From: Celoporthe dispersa
Lineage: Eukaryota; Ascomycota; Sordariomycetes; Diaporthales; Cryphonectriaceae
DNA: 64,000 bases
Direction: 5' to 3'
Assembly (NCBI GenBank): GCA_016584495.1
Contig: WAID01000009.1
Span: forward strand, 248,001-312,000
Below are positions 45,661 through 56,749 of this stretch, piece by piece (positions within the stretch are counted from its first letter, which is position 1; each line of letters opens with the position of its first letter). The notes beneath the pieces are model-generated. The model saw only the letters and a list, made by a program, of their open reading frames with translations. It made no database searches and was not told the origin of the DNA. The position numbers were made by a program, and so were the translations under genes.

Positions 45661-45680
45661 TGTGTGTGTGTGTGTGTGTG
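45661..45680 (+). repeat. (TG)10 repeat in the ATX1 leader
   Basis: Ten TG units on the plus strand (CA on the coding strand) lie two to three bases upstream of the ATX1 ATG, so they form part of the 5' untranslated leader. Confidence 0.85.
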
Positions 45681-46742
45681 GAAGAAGTGATGATCTGTTG
45701 TGTTGTGGCAGGACGCAAATGTGATGCTGCTGTGAGCTCGTAAGGTAGAGACGGGGCGACGCTGCTCCTGTCGTGCTTTTGGGGATTTGTATTGTTTAAC
45801 TCGACACCTGGAAGGAAGGAGGTGGGGGGACACAAGGTGGGGTGGGAGGGAGGTGTGTCGGTACGTCAGCTCCGTGTTTCGCCCTGCTGTCAACAAGAGT
45901 CGCAGTGGGGAAACCAAGGTTCCGCGGGGGCTGGCTTAAGGGTACGCCTAAAGCGGTTGCAAATGGGTTGTCTTCTGACCAAGGCCTGCGGTGAGATGAG
46001 GAATCGCCTCGGTGGAAGGTGAGATCTGGATTGAGGCTGTAGTGTTTAGGGTAGGGAGCAGAGATGAGCATTCCTCTGCTTAAATATGTATTTCCCAGCT
46101 TCCGCCAGGCTGGACGCTTCTCGAGCACGATTAATAATAGGCAACGAGGCCAGCCGTGGCGCCCTCCGTCCCAGCTGACGCGCTCTGACGCCGCCGCACA
46201 AAGCCCGCACGCAACAAGGACACTTTGGTCAGAAACACACAGGCATTGCGCCATCCATGCCTAACAACACCCCATCCATCATTCAGTGCTCATAGTGTCT
46301 TCCCGCCGCCCACCCCCCCAGTTCACTTGTAAAACTTGCTCAAAGGGGGGTGTTTGAGACCTATCTGCGACGGTAGTAGAACTTTCCATACGAGGGATCA
46401 GGGTTCGCTTAATCTCGCTTGCTGAGCATATATTGTCTTCTTCCTTTGGAATCTTTGGAACCACTGTATCTCAGCCTGTCTGAGGATTGATTGGTAATGA
46501 TGAAATATCCGGTGCTATGGAAATACTTGGTCAAAACTACTATGCAGTGGTACACCTTGGGAGCTCAAGTCTCCGCGTGTCGACTCGCCTGTCCATCCTC
46601 GTGATGCTTGCCGGTATCCGACACGAGCACCACCTCGACCTGACTTAGCATAAGAAGAGGGCCTCATGGGTTGGTCCTCGGTTCCATGTCCCGCTCGATT
46701 CCTAGCCGCCGTGTCAGGTCTCCTTCTCTTCCCTCCTTCCTC
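45681..46742. promoter_or_regulatory. ATX1 promoter and 3' region of RQC1
   Basis: About 1.06 kb between the ATX1 leader and the RQC1 stop (46743), both minus strand. Mixed composition, with G-rich runs at 45818-45850. No copper-responsive element could be identified with confidence, and no gene. Confidence 0.4.
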
Positions 46743-48940
46743 CTAAGGCTCGTCAGGGTGAAGCATGTCAACATCGCCGTCGTCCTCGTCCACACCACCA
46801 TGAGCAGATGCATTTACATCCGCGGCCCCGGTCGCCTCTGTTGCAACAGCATGCGGATGCCACGGGCCTCCTCCGATAGCACGCTGGATCTCCTCAGGGT
46901 CCGGCTCCTCTCCTGACTGGCGCGTCAGCCAGATCGGCAACAGCCGTGAGAGCGCGGTCAAGATCCCGCCCTGGCCGCCGCCCGCCGCCGCCATAGCCGC
47001 GGCCATCTCCTCCTCCATGATGGCATCGTGAACCCGCGACGGCTCGAAATCCATGGGATCATCTGAATCTCCCTCCATTCCTCTCTCTCGCCGCATCATG
47101 TCCCTCGTAGCCTGCAGGTTCGCCTCCATTTCGGCCCGGTGGTCCCTGCGCGACACCTCCCGCCGCCACGGCAGGCTCTGCCACTCGCTGGAGAAGATAT
47201 TCTCCTCGCGGGGTGGCGGCAGAGGGTCGTAGTCGAAGTTTGGCACGGCGTGCAGCATGCTCGGGGGCACAAGTCCCATCAGCTCCGGCGTGTTGTCTAG
47301 GTAGACGAAGCGGCCGATGCTGAGCGGTATGTCCCTAGCCGCAGGCAGGGAGTACGGGTCGACCTTGGCGGCCCGTTCGCCTGCTTCCCGGAGGATCTCG
47401 GTGCCTTCGCGCTTCCACAGCTCTCTAGCCATGTGAATGTAGAGCTCCGTGTACAGGGCGTCGTTGTCGTCCCGGGGCAGGACGCCCCAGACTGCCCGTG
47501 GTGTGTCGATGTTTATGGCGCTGCAGATTGCCGAGTAGAGCCAGGGCAGCGTCTCCATGCCCCTGATCAGATCCTGCAGGGCCCCCTCCTGGTCGCCCAG
47601 CTGGAGCTTGGCCAGGACGCACGTCTGCCTGTGGTACTCCTTCATCGGCAGGTCGTACTCGTCGCTGTTGAAATATGACGAGTCGCAGAGTGCAATTAGC
47701 CATTTCGCCTCGTAGGCGTAGACGGCCAGCACGTGGGTGAAGTTCATCAGGCCGTATTCGTCCTTTGGTGAGAGGCTCAGGAAGAGCTTGGTCCACTCGA
47801 GCGCTGTGTCGTAGGTGCCCTTCCGCATCAGGCTCTTGGTATAGTGGTACCCGGCGAGCCAGAACTGTCTGTTCTCGGGCCGCCTGAAGTCAAGCCGTGC
47901 CAGCCCGCGCTCCAGCTTCCGCCGGAAGGACGACAGCGTTACTCTGCCGAAGGTGAAGAGGGCTCGCTCGCAGAGGTCTGCTGCCAGCGCGGCGTTGTGG
48001 TCCTGCTTGGCTACGCCGCTCGTGAGTATGAGCCCGTTGACATGGTACGGGTTCTGCTGGACAAAATGCACGATACGCATAGGGTCGAACATCTCCACCA
48101 GGCTGCAGAACTCCATCTCCAGCATCCTGTACCCCTCGTCGTGGGTGAAGGTGTACTCGGTCGGCTCGACCCTCTCGTCCGTGACAGCCTCCATCTTCAG
48201 GCCACCCGCGGCGGCCCTGGGCCAGTGCTCCTTGCCCTGTACGAACGGGTTCCTCCTCAAGACCACCTCTGGTATCTTCTCGCCGGGGTTTCCCCTCAGG
48301 AATGTCTCCATGTCGATCTGTATCTGTTGCGGCCCGCCGCGTCGATTCCGCCGCCGCTCGTCCCGGGCTTGTGCCTCGTCTTGGTTTCGCACCGAGTCGA
48401 GCGTCTCCCTGTCCGAACATGGCACGGAGCTCGTTGATGACCTTCAGGTGGTCGAAGCTGATGCTCAGGAGCCGCGCCAGCCTTGCGTCGTAGGTGCTGT
48501 GGCTGCTCTGCCCAGCCGTGTTCTCGGGCGGAGGCCTCATGTTCAGCTCCTGGAGCGCTTTGTCGATCTCGTCGAGTTCGGGCACCTCGTCTTCACCATG
48601 CTCGGTGTCTTTTGACTGTCCACCGGCAGCCTTCTTCGCCTTCTTCTTCTTCTTGGGCTTCTTGTTGCTCTTCGCAGGCGTGGGCGACGACGCACTGGCT
48701 TCAGGTCGAGGTTCAGGTTCGGCTTCCTGCTGCTCGTCGATCATGTCATCGTCATCGTCATCGTCGTCTTCATCGTCTTGGCCAGTCCCTAGAGCCGCGA
48801 ATCCGACCAGTCCACTGGTCTTGGGTGTGGGCGGCGCGACCTCTTCTTCCTCTGCAGAACCATCTCCGTCAGCAGCGAGGTTCTGGAGCCGGAGGGAGTT
48901 CCTGCTGCTTGTGCAGCTTCTTCAGCTGCCGGCTCGACAT
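46743..48940 (-). CDS. RQC1: Ribosome quality control complex subunit 1 (TCF25 family), two frame breaks
   Basis: RQC1/TCF25 works with Ltn1 and Cdc48 on stalled 60S subunits to clear nascent chains. One exon from ATG 48940. The N-terminus MSSRQLKKLHKQQEL is family-typical. The frame then slips at a GGG run (48894-48896), continues through FAALG, an Asp-rich repeat and Lys-rich KPKKKKKAKK, and slips again at CCC (48407-48409) after LRAMFGQ. Removing one base at each gives 2,196 nt and 731 residues, the expected size. The TCF25 domain follows: LVEMFDPMRIVHFVQQNPYH, FTFGRVTLSSFRRKLERG, RPENRQFWLAGYHY, DEYGLMNF, HRQTCVLAKLQLG. The end is acidic. Because this gene is conserved in eukaryotes, two breaks in one copy point to consensus errors rather than decay. 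Confidence 0.92.
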
Positions 48941-49652
48941 TTCTCGGTATTTTCTAGATGGCAGCGATGAGGAGGTCAATAAGATGTGACTGTATATGTG
49001 CTTTGAAGAGTGTGTTGCGGAGTCGAAGGACACAGTCGTACAGGTCTGACACTGTGGAATTTATTGGAGGGGGCAGAGAGGGGCTACGATAACTCACCGA
49101 TGCTGTCATACCATAGCCAGCCAGCCACTTTTAATCCGCTAAACCCGAACCCTGGACAGAAGATCCACGCCTGTTTGTTTCCTGCTCCTATTCGCTTTGT
49201 TTTTCCTCTTGTTTCTCTTTTGCCCTTCTTGGCTTTTTCTTTTCTCGGTTTTCATTTCCTTCTGAAAATCCATACCTATTACTTCTTTAGTCTAGTCTCT
49301 ATTCGAAAGTGTTCTCACGACCCAAAGGCCCATCTCACATAGCTCACAGGACAAACTATCGACTTTCATGTGGACACAACCTTTTCTTTTTTTTCTTTTC
49401 TTTTTTTTAAAAAAAAAAAACATTGTGGATAGCAGAAAAGACAAGACCGTATTGCTGAATAGAATCTGTGGCTATTCAGAAGCTTCAGTAACAGGGAGTT
49501 CCCGAGTCGCCAGAAACATGAGCCTCTCCAGGCCTCTCCTCAAATGCATTACGCCTCCATTGCCCATTCCGGCAGCAGTCATATCGCCATACCCGTACCA
49601 TCACCCCAAAACACCTTCAAAGCGTGTACCAACTCCCTTTTCCGTCATCTCC
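48941..49652. promoter_or_regulatory. RQC1 promoter and 3' region of alkyltransferase gene
   Basis: About 710 bp, minus-strand genes on both sides. T-rich and C-rich tracts occur at 49190-49260 and 49380-49410, including the T8A12 palindrome. No gene is supported. Confidence 0.4.
49401..49420. repeat. T8A12 palindromic homopolymer
   Basis: Eight T then twelve A, similar to the runs at 41784 and 53056. Confidence 0.8.
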
Positions 49653-50198
49653 TCAAACTACAAACCCATCAAAAGGCGTCCCCAGAACCCTCCCCTCCCC
49701 ATCAAACCGGAGCCCCTCCCCCTTGAGCAGCCGCCTCTTCTCCACAAGCGTGATCCCCTCCCCATCCTTCGGCCAAGCCCCCTTGAACCCGCCCAGCCCC
49801 CCACCCGAGGCCACGACGCGGTGGCACGGCACCATAGGCGCGAACGGGTTGCGCCGCATCGCACCGCCCACCGCGCGTGCGGAGGACCCCAGGCGTTGTG
49901 CCATGATGCCGTAGGTTGTTACGCGGCCGCGGGGCACCTGGCAGAGGAGGGTGAGGACACGCTTCTGGAAGGGGGTTTGTTTAGAGCGGGCGATGCGGTC
50001 GAGCTGGGGCTGCATGTCGTCGGAGTCGATGTCGGGGATGGACGAGTGGTCTGTCTCCTCCTCCTGGCTGGTGGAGGAGCCGCCTTCATCTGGCGTGCGC
50101 AGGATGGTCGTGTTGGGTTTGTAGGAGGTCTCCCGGATCTTGGTGGCTCTGTTTGACGGGACGGAGCCGTCGTGTTTGCGCTTGCTTCTGACGGCCAT
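49653..50198 (-). CDS. O6-alkylguanine-DNA alkyltransferase family protein
   Basis: One exon, 181 residues. The first 60 residues are basic then Ser/Asp/Glu-rich and disordered. The DNA-binding and active-site domain starts at TPFQKRVLTLLCQVPRGRVTTYG. Arg-finger region SARAVGGAMRRNPFAP and the acceptor motif PCHRV (Cys125) follow, then GGLGGFKG. A Cys in this place means it can be a true suicidal alkyltransferase (as in Mgt1), in contrast to alkyltransferase-like ATL proteins, where it is Trp. It lacks the N-terminal ribonuclease-H-like domain of larger MGMTs. The start ATG lies directly before a KRKHD basic stretch that may serve as a nuclear signal. The gene is G/C-rich and shows no intron. 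Confidence 0.9.
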   Translation of the reverse strand: MAVRSKRKHDGSVPSNRATKIRETSYKPNTTILRTPDEGGSSTSQEEETDHSSIPDIDSDDMQPQLDRIARSKQTPFQKRVLTLLCQVPRGRVTTYGIMAQRLGSSARAVGGAMRRNPFAPMVPCHRVVASGGGLGGFKGAWPKDGEGITLVEKRRLLKGEGLRFDGEGRVLGTPFDGFVV

Positions 50199-50804
50199 GA
50201 ATGCGGGGTGTGAATCCAGTCGTGTAAGATTTTGGCCTGACCTGTGGTGGTTTTTCGATTTGGCTGTGAAGATAGACCCAGCCTCAGCGCGATTATATGG
50301 AATAGATGAACAAAACGAAGACTCCGGAAGAGAGAGAGAGAGACGCAGGACAGTCTATCTATCACGCATGCCTTTGGCGCACTTATGTAGACAGTTGACA
50401 GCCTAGGTGAGTCAGACCAACCGACACGCATGCATTAGGCTTTCGCGTGTCTGTTCTGAATCACGACGGCGTGTCCTATGTCGATAAAAGGGCGCGCGCG
50501 GGTCCCGGGAGGGGGGGTCGCGTCGCTACGTCATTTTCATGCCGCGCGATCAGGTGACTTTTTTTCTCCCAAAGAAAAACATAGTAACTCGGCCAACTCT
50601 ATTGTGTACACACTTGTATCATCACTCTGAATCATTATGATGTTGTTGTATCTGCGTGAACGAGGCTCAACATGAGAGAAAAAGAAAAAGGTGTACGTCG
50701 AAAATAGTCGGTGGGTATCTCATGATGTGATATGTATCCTCCCTCCTCCCGACCTTCTCTCAAGAACTGGCCACCCTTGCGTCTGTCTTGTCCGTCCCCC
50801 CCTC
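50199..50804. promoter_or_regulatory. Alkyltransferase promoter / 3' region of Hub1-like gene
   Basis: About 600 bp. (GA)n purine tract at 50327-50344 and (GC) tract at 50490-50500. No coding sequence; no specific element recognised. Confidence 0.4.
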
Positions 50805-51446
50805 TCAATCACCCGTGTCCACCTCCAGGTCAATCTGCACCCCGTTGCTGATGCCATAGTCCCCCAGCGTGATATGGTCCTTGAACGGCCGCTCCCCCTG
50901 CCTCTTGAGCAGGATCTCGTGCGGCTCCCGCCCGATCCGCGCCGCCACCATCACCTTGAACGCCCCGATGTTGTCAGACGCGAAGCACGGGATCGCGGCT
51001 TTGGTGCCCAGGCGGTCGTTGACGTGCACAATGATCATCTCCTCGCCGTCGGCCGCTGCCGGTGGTGCTGCCGGTGCGGGTTCCTCCTCCTTCTTTTTCT
51101 CCTTTCTGGGCTGTGTTCTGTCCCCTCTCTCGCGGTCTCTGCTGTCCCTACTGTCCCGATCTCTGTCCCTATCGCGGCGCTCCCGATCCCTCCGCGGCGA
51201 CCGGCTGCGCGAGCGGTAGTTGTTGCGTCTGTAGTCATCGCGGTCGCGGTCTCTATTGTCAAAGTGGCGATTGTTCGTGCGGCGAGAGCGATCGCCGTCG
51301 CCGCCGTCGTCTTCGTCGCGAGCGGAGGATCGCTGTTTCCACTTGAAGCCGCTGTTCTTCTTGGGCCTGCGGTCGCGGTCGCGGTCTCTGTCTCCGTCTC
51401 GGGAGCGGTCGCGGGCTTGTGCTGACTGGCTGCGACGTCGATCCAT
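50805..51446 (-). CDS. hub1: Hub1/UBL5-like ubiquitin-fold protein with RS/RD-rich N-terminal extension
   Basis: One exon, 213 residues. The last ~73 residues are a Hub1/UBL5 ubiquitin fold (MIIVHVNDRLGTKAAIPC, IGAFKVMVAARIGREPHEI, KDHITLGDYGISNGVQIDLE). Hub1 binds splicing proteins non-covalently and affects alternative splicing. The chain has no C-terminal diglycine, and it ends in VDTGD rather than the family's usual YY-x ending. Residues 1-140 are almost pure Arg, Asp, Ser and Lys (RDRDRDR, RSRSRSPRRDRERR), an SR/RD region as in splicing factors, so a stand-alone 73-residue Hub1 is not what is encoded here. Tyr in the family's second strand (KKWYTIYKDH) is replaced by KRQGERPFKDH. Nuclear function in splicing is inferred; the start is the first in-frame ATG. 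Confidence 0.85.
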   Translation of the reverse strand: MDRRRSQSAQARDRSRDGDRDRDRDRRPKKNSGFKWKQRSSARDEDDGGDGDRSRRTNNRHFDNRDRDRDDYRRNNYRSRSRSPRRDRERRDRDRDRDSRDSRDRERGDRTQPRKEKKKEEEPAPAAPPAAADGEEMIIVHVNDRLGTKAAIPCFASDNIGAFKVMVAARIGREPHEILLKRQGERPFKDHITLGDYGISNGVQIDLEVDTGD

Positions 51447-51897
51447 AGCTGTGTATGGTATGGGTTGGTGTCTTGCGGTGGACCGCTTGTTTTGTGCAGG
51501 TGGGTGAGAGGAGAAAGGCTGCTGTGGCGGACGCGTGCTGGGATGTCTAGCATTGAGTGAGGCCTGGGCTTGTGCTTACATAATACTCTCCGCCCAGGCT
51601 GCCAGTATCAGGTAACTCAGCATCTTGGGACCACCACACCCATCTCTCGCTCAAAATATGATAAGATTCAACCTCGTCTGATTTCCAATGTAAATGAATA
51701 TCAAATTGTCATTCTCAAGTTACCATTGTCATATTTTTGTATATATATATAAATCGAAAACAAAAGTAAAGCCGTCCTGCCAAAGCCACACCGCTGACCC
51801 AAAACTCCATGCATTCATTGATCGCAACCCTTTTGCCGTTCCTAGCTTCATTCTTGCTGCTGTTCCTCCACACAGAACCCATCGCGGGATCTTTTCT
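51447..51897. promoter_or_regulatory. Hub1-like promoter / 3' region of ADH1
   Basis: About 450 bp between two minus-strand genes, with an AT-rich patch (51725-51760) that could support ADH1 3'-end formation. No gene. Confidence 0.4.
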
Positions 51898-53042
51898 CTA
51901 CCGGCTGGTGTCGACCACGTAGCGGCCCACCACCTTGCCCGTACGCATGAGCTCGTAGACGCTCTGCAGTTCGCTCAGGCCGATGACCTTGTAGGGGGCC
52001 TTGATCAGGCCGCGCTCGTAGAAGTCGAGGGCCTCCTGGGTGTCCTGCCTGTTGCCGACGTAGCTGCCCTTGATGGAGATCATGCGGACGACGGTCTCGA
52101 AGACGGGGGCGGAGATACGGGCGCCCGCAGGCATACCGATGCACACGACGCTGCCTCGGGGGCGGACGTACTCCGAAGCCTGCTGGAAGGGCTTCTCGGA
52201 GACGGCAAGCAGGATGGCGGCGTGGGGGCCCAGGCCGTCGGGGGTGGTGGCCTTGACGTCGGCGACGAGGTCCTTGGAGGTGAAGAAGTCGACGTAGGCG
52301 CTGGCGCCGAGGGCCGCAGTGGCCTCCTTCTTCTCGTCGCCGCCGTCGATGGCGATAGTGTGGATGCCCATGGCCTTGCAGTACTGCAGGGCCATGTTGC
52401 CGAGACCACCACCCGCGCCGGCGATGGCGATCCACTGACCGGGCCGCACTCCGGACTCCTTGATGCCCTTGTAGACGGTGATGCCCGCGCACAGGACGGG
52501 GGCGACGGCCTCGAGCGAGACGTTCTTGGAGATGCGGGCGACGTGGACCGCCTTGGCGACGGCGTACTGCTGGAAGGAGCCGTCGACAGTGTAGCCGGAG
52601 AGCAGGGCCTTGGCACAGAGCGGCTCGTCGGAGGTCATGCAGTAGGAGCAGGACAGGCAGGAGCCGTTGAGCCACTTGATGCCGACATGGTCGCCGATCT
52701 GGACGTCATCGACCAGGTCGCCGCGGGCGACGACAACACCAGCGCCCTCGTGGCCGCCGACGAGGGGCAGCTTCACGGGCAGGGGCCAGTCGCCCATCAT
52801 GGCGTGCAGGTCGGTGTGGCAGACACCAGAGTACTTGACGTTGATGAGGACCTCATCTGGGCCGGGCTTGGCCACAGGGATCTTCTTGTAGACGGCAGCT
52901 GTGACGAAATATGTTTAGCCCGGAGGTTTCTTGCACGGTCTCCTATGGCCTGAGGAGGTCAGGTGAGGCTGTTGTACTTACGACCGCCGGTCTTCTCGAC
53001 CACCTGGGCCCACTGCTCAGTCGGGATCTCGACGCTGCTCAT
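51898..53042 (-). CDS. ADH1: Alcohol dehydrogenase, zinc-dependent (ADH1-type)
   Basis: A tetrameric medium-chain alcohol dehydrogenase interconverting ethanol and acetaldehyde with NAD(H), cytosolic. Exons 53042-52982 and 52898-51898, 353 residues, equal to the yeast and fungal ADH1 length. The catalytic zinc site is at Cys47 (SGVCHTDLH) and His70 (GGHEGAG). The structural zinc loop is CLSCSYCMTSDEPLC, and the Rossmann loop is AIAGAGGGLG. Third positions are almost all G or C, implying strong expression. The leader has a T10A12 homopolymer just 14 bp before the ATG. The gene has 3.7 kb of gene-free DNA upstream. No mitochondrial presequence is present. Confidence 0.97.
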
Positions 53043-56000
53043 GTTGGATGATCTCTTTTTTTTTTAAAAAAAAAAAAGAAAGGAAGGAAGATGAGGAGGA
53101 TAGAGTTGATCAGGAGAGTGTTGTGTGTGTGTGTGTTGGGTTGGGATCTCAAAAGCTGCCTCCCAACAAAAAAAAAAACAAGAAAAGCTTTTATAAGGCC
53201 GTGAGACTTCTAGGTCTTGAGAAAGAAGTAGGATTTATTCTAAGATGAGGATGAAGAGGAGAGATGTAAAAGTCTATCCGGCCTGAGAGGAGGTGAGGTC
53301 TCTTGAACTTTATATTCATGAGGGCGGTCGAGGTGGGGCAAAGACGAGATGGACTGAGACATGGCCTACAAGGAGGGGCATCCCAGCAGGAAGTCATATA
53401 GCTGCCCGGCATGTCGGAATTGGCTACTGGCCCAGCTGTGGCTGTCGAGGTGGCAGGCGCGGTTGGTTGCTGGTTCGATCTTGGCCGCAGAAAGTTATCG
53501 AACATAGAGTCAGTTAGTTGCTTGCCCTTCTGCTTGCTGGATTCGGATGACGGGTTGGGTCTAGCGCGGTCTGCGGGTAGTGGTGTGTGCTGGTACGTAC
53601 TATTCCTGTAGGTGTGGTGTCACTGTGCAGTGGCATGTCCCACATCGTACGATTTCCACGCCCGCCTCTCCGGATGTCACCTCACCTCTCCTGTAGGACC
53701 TCTACGAAACCTTGTCTGCCGCCCTGACTCACTCAGCAGCTGCAGCCCGCAGCAGATGCTCCAGGCTACTACAGAGTACACAGCATGTACCATAGTATTG
53801 ATAGTTCTGACAGCACATGGGGAGGAGACCTCGAGTTTCTCACCGAACCCATCCGAGGCATGCGATACGACTGTATGGTTACAACACCCGTGGCCACCTC
53901 ACCCCCAGAGTCATCCATCCCGCAAAGAATCCTCAGGACAATCTAACCCCCCTTCCTCCCCTCGATCTCGAGTCTAGAACCCTGTTGCTACGACCAATGA
54001 ACAGGATCAATACACGATGGTCACTCGGGCATCTATTCGCAGCCCGGGCCGTCAAGGGGGGTGGTCTGTCTCCAAGATCGGCCGTGCGGACCCGCACCTC
54101 TAGGTAAAAAAAAAGTCGTCGCGTCCAAAGGAGCCGTCCCGAGGACAAGGCAGGACGCGGCTGAAAGGGGGAAACGACGAGAATTTTGACAGCGAGCGAG
54201 TTCCGGGCGATCCCAGGGAATAATGAGAGAAAGAAGAAAAAAAAAAGAAGAGAAAAAAAATCCCCTAAAGAGCCCGGCTGCTGGGATGGCCAATCACCTC
54301 ACCCTGTAGGGCCCGATTCAGTAGGTGGGATAGTGGTTTCAGTGGTACCATTAAATATTCATAGTGGTGTGCGAGTACCCGTGCATGAACTATAGTGCTG
54401 GAGTGCTGTTGCAAGAGGGACCCCCCCCCCTTGGACAAAAAGTATGAGATCATGATCATGAACGCCGGAAAGCGGCCGTGGCCGTGGCGTGTTGAACAGG
54501 GACCGAATTTTTTTCCTCCTCCAGAAACACGAGCTCCGAGATCTCATATTGCAAGATCTCGCTGCTTTCCTCGCTTGAGGGAATTTTTTTAAAGGGGGGT
54601 TGGTGGTTTTCCTATGTTGTCGTATATTTTCTTTTGACCCACGCCAGAGGGCGACTTCTCGTTCATGAAACCATGAGCATTCTCCCACGCCTGTCGGCAG
54701 ACGGTTAAAGAGGGAGGAGCAGAAGGCATTCTGGTCTCTAGCGTCCCACCTAGGAAATTAGTTTACTTGCCCTGCTTTTCCCTTCGTTCCGCTTTCACAC
54801 ACTCTCTCTTCTTGTTTTGCCAGACCAATGTTTTCCCCCCTGGAGTGAGCCATCAGGCCGGCCAAATAGCGTCACGATCCGACGACAGGAAAAGACGACA
54901 CCTCCAAGCAACAAAAAGGCTCGTCAGGAGAAATGTCCACCACCGCCACTAACTCCTGCAAGAATGTGCTGTCAGGACCCAGGTAATCTGGTAGATTGAT
55001 TGCGATCTCGGCGGAGAAGGAAAAACCCCTCAGACGGGGGGCAGACCACTTTCGAGTTTGGATTTTTGACGTATTATTGGTCTTGATGGCCTCTGCCTGT
55101 GAAGTAATCCTGCAGGTCCCTCGTCAAGACCTGCCAGACTTTCCCCCCTCCAGGCCTGCCAGGTAGCCTGTAGCCTAGCGCGGTTGGCCCTAAACCCACC
55201 AGCACAGCCAGGCAGCCTACTGTACATACAGCGGGCTGATCAGGGTCCACCCAGCCACCATCAATCACTTACCTGCTGTACGTGTCCCCTTCGTTCTCCA
55301 CACCGTGGGCGGGGAAACGGCCTTCAGTCAGCCACGCCGTCCATAACGCGGGGGAGCGAAGATGCTGCACGGGGGAGGCCGAGACAGGGCGGCATGGACG
55401 AACGGAAGGCCCTTTCAAGATCGATACATACCCCAGAAATCCCAAAGAAAAAAATACCAACGTGACCAAAAATCCGGGGATGAACTCCTCCTGCAGCTAA
55501 TAACAAACGAGAAACTCCCTAGGTTCCATCCCATCTTCCTCCCCGCATTTCGACCAAGAAACGCCTCCTCAGTCAATCTTGGTCCAGAGAGATCTAAAAA
55601 GGGCGGGGAAGTCCCACCAGTCAACGCGCAGGCGTGCAGGCTCCGCCGGGTCAAAGGCGTCAATCTCTTGAGGGGAGTGGAAACCCGGGGGGGAGGGGGC
55701 CTGGGTGGCTTTTTCAAGAGCTTTCGAGACATAAGCTCTAGTAGGGTCACTGCAGCCAAGCAAACCCCCGGTCTTTCCGGCAGAGAAGAAGAAAGAGGAA
55801 AATGCTGGGGAGGAGGAGGAGAACGACGAACCAGAGGCGGGCTGGCGCTTTCCCCGCGACGAGCGCCATCAAACCCATCTTCACCACCACCTTACCCCGG
55901 GTCCCAACCCCGCTAGACCCTAGTCGACGCCAGGGCAGATGGTAGATGCAGGCCCTAGAGAGCCTACAGCCCGCTTGCCTGCTAGGCTGGGCTTGTGGTT

Positions 56001-56749
56001 GCGGCCGTCAGTTTCTTCAGCGCGTGCGGATCCGGCGCGTGCCCCATCCCTTCCCATGCGGCTCCTACTACTACTAGCAAGCAAGTGATGGGTGGATGAC
56101 AGCTCCTTTTTCCTAGGTTTTCTCGGGGTTCGGGACGGAGGTCACATGCTGCTCCTCCCCCTCGGGAGGTGGGCTGGAGGTGTGCTTGACGAGATGACAT
56201 GTAGCGCCAGGTTAGGCAATGTATCGAGCCAGGGGTATCAAGTACCCTCTTGTATGTATGCAACATAACGACCTGGTGCCTGTTTCGTCAGGGGAAAAAA
56301 AAAAAGGGGGGGGGTCAAGTTGCCATTACCAGCGGTAGGGTTATCGTCATGTCTTCTTCATCCTCTTCTTTTTCTATGTGGTCTTCATTTTCGGGAAAGG
56401 GATGAGACGGACAAAGACCTCCTGGGCAGGAAGCAGTACAGACGTCCTGCAAAGAAATATACCTCACGCTGTGCTACAGCACATGGAGCGGGGCCAAAGG
56501 CCCTCTTCTCTGAGTCTTCTCCTTTGGACGGGCACGGTACTCTTATATCGAAATTCAAGGGGACGTCTCGAGTCAAAATCGTGGTTGAAATTTTTATGAC
56601 GCTCTCTTTTGTAACATTTCGCCTGACGCCCTCTCCATTGCGAGCTGCAATCTCGCAACAGTCCCCCTCCTTGAGCGCGCGCCAGCCGGAATATTCTAGT
56701 TCTTCTCCCCGCGCGGTATTCCAACACGTCGTGCGCCCGGCATGATGAT
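53043..56749. promoter_or_regulatory. 3.7 kb gene-free region upstream of ADH1
   Basis: It holds the ADH1 promoter on the left and ARP3 3' sequence on the right. It has A- and G-runs (A11G9 at 56295-56314), C/G-rich parts and poly-A tracts (54239-54261) but no convincing coding region. The longest plus-strand frame (55362-55916) is of low-complexity Gly/Arg composition and is not called. Confidence 0.45.
53056..53077. repeat. T10A12 palindromic homopolymer in ADH1 leader
   Basis: Ten T then twelve A end about 14 bp upstream of the ADH1 start on the minus strand. As RNA this would be a self-complementary U/A hairpin in the leader; it may also be a read artefact. Confidence 0.75.

Noticed and set aside
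51694..52953. 419-codon open frame on the plus strand
   Set aside because: Antisense to ADH1, which has all zinc and cofactor motifs; the plus-strand reading is low-complexity Asp/Gly/Val.
55362..55916. 184-codon Gly/Arg-rich plus-strand frame
   Set aside because: Low-complexity, overlaps minus-strand frames of equal length, and no start or splice context.
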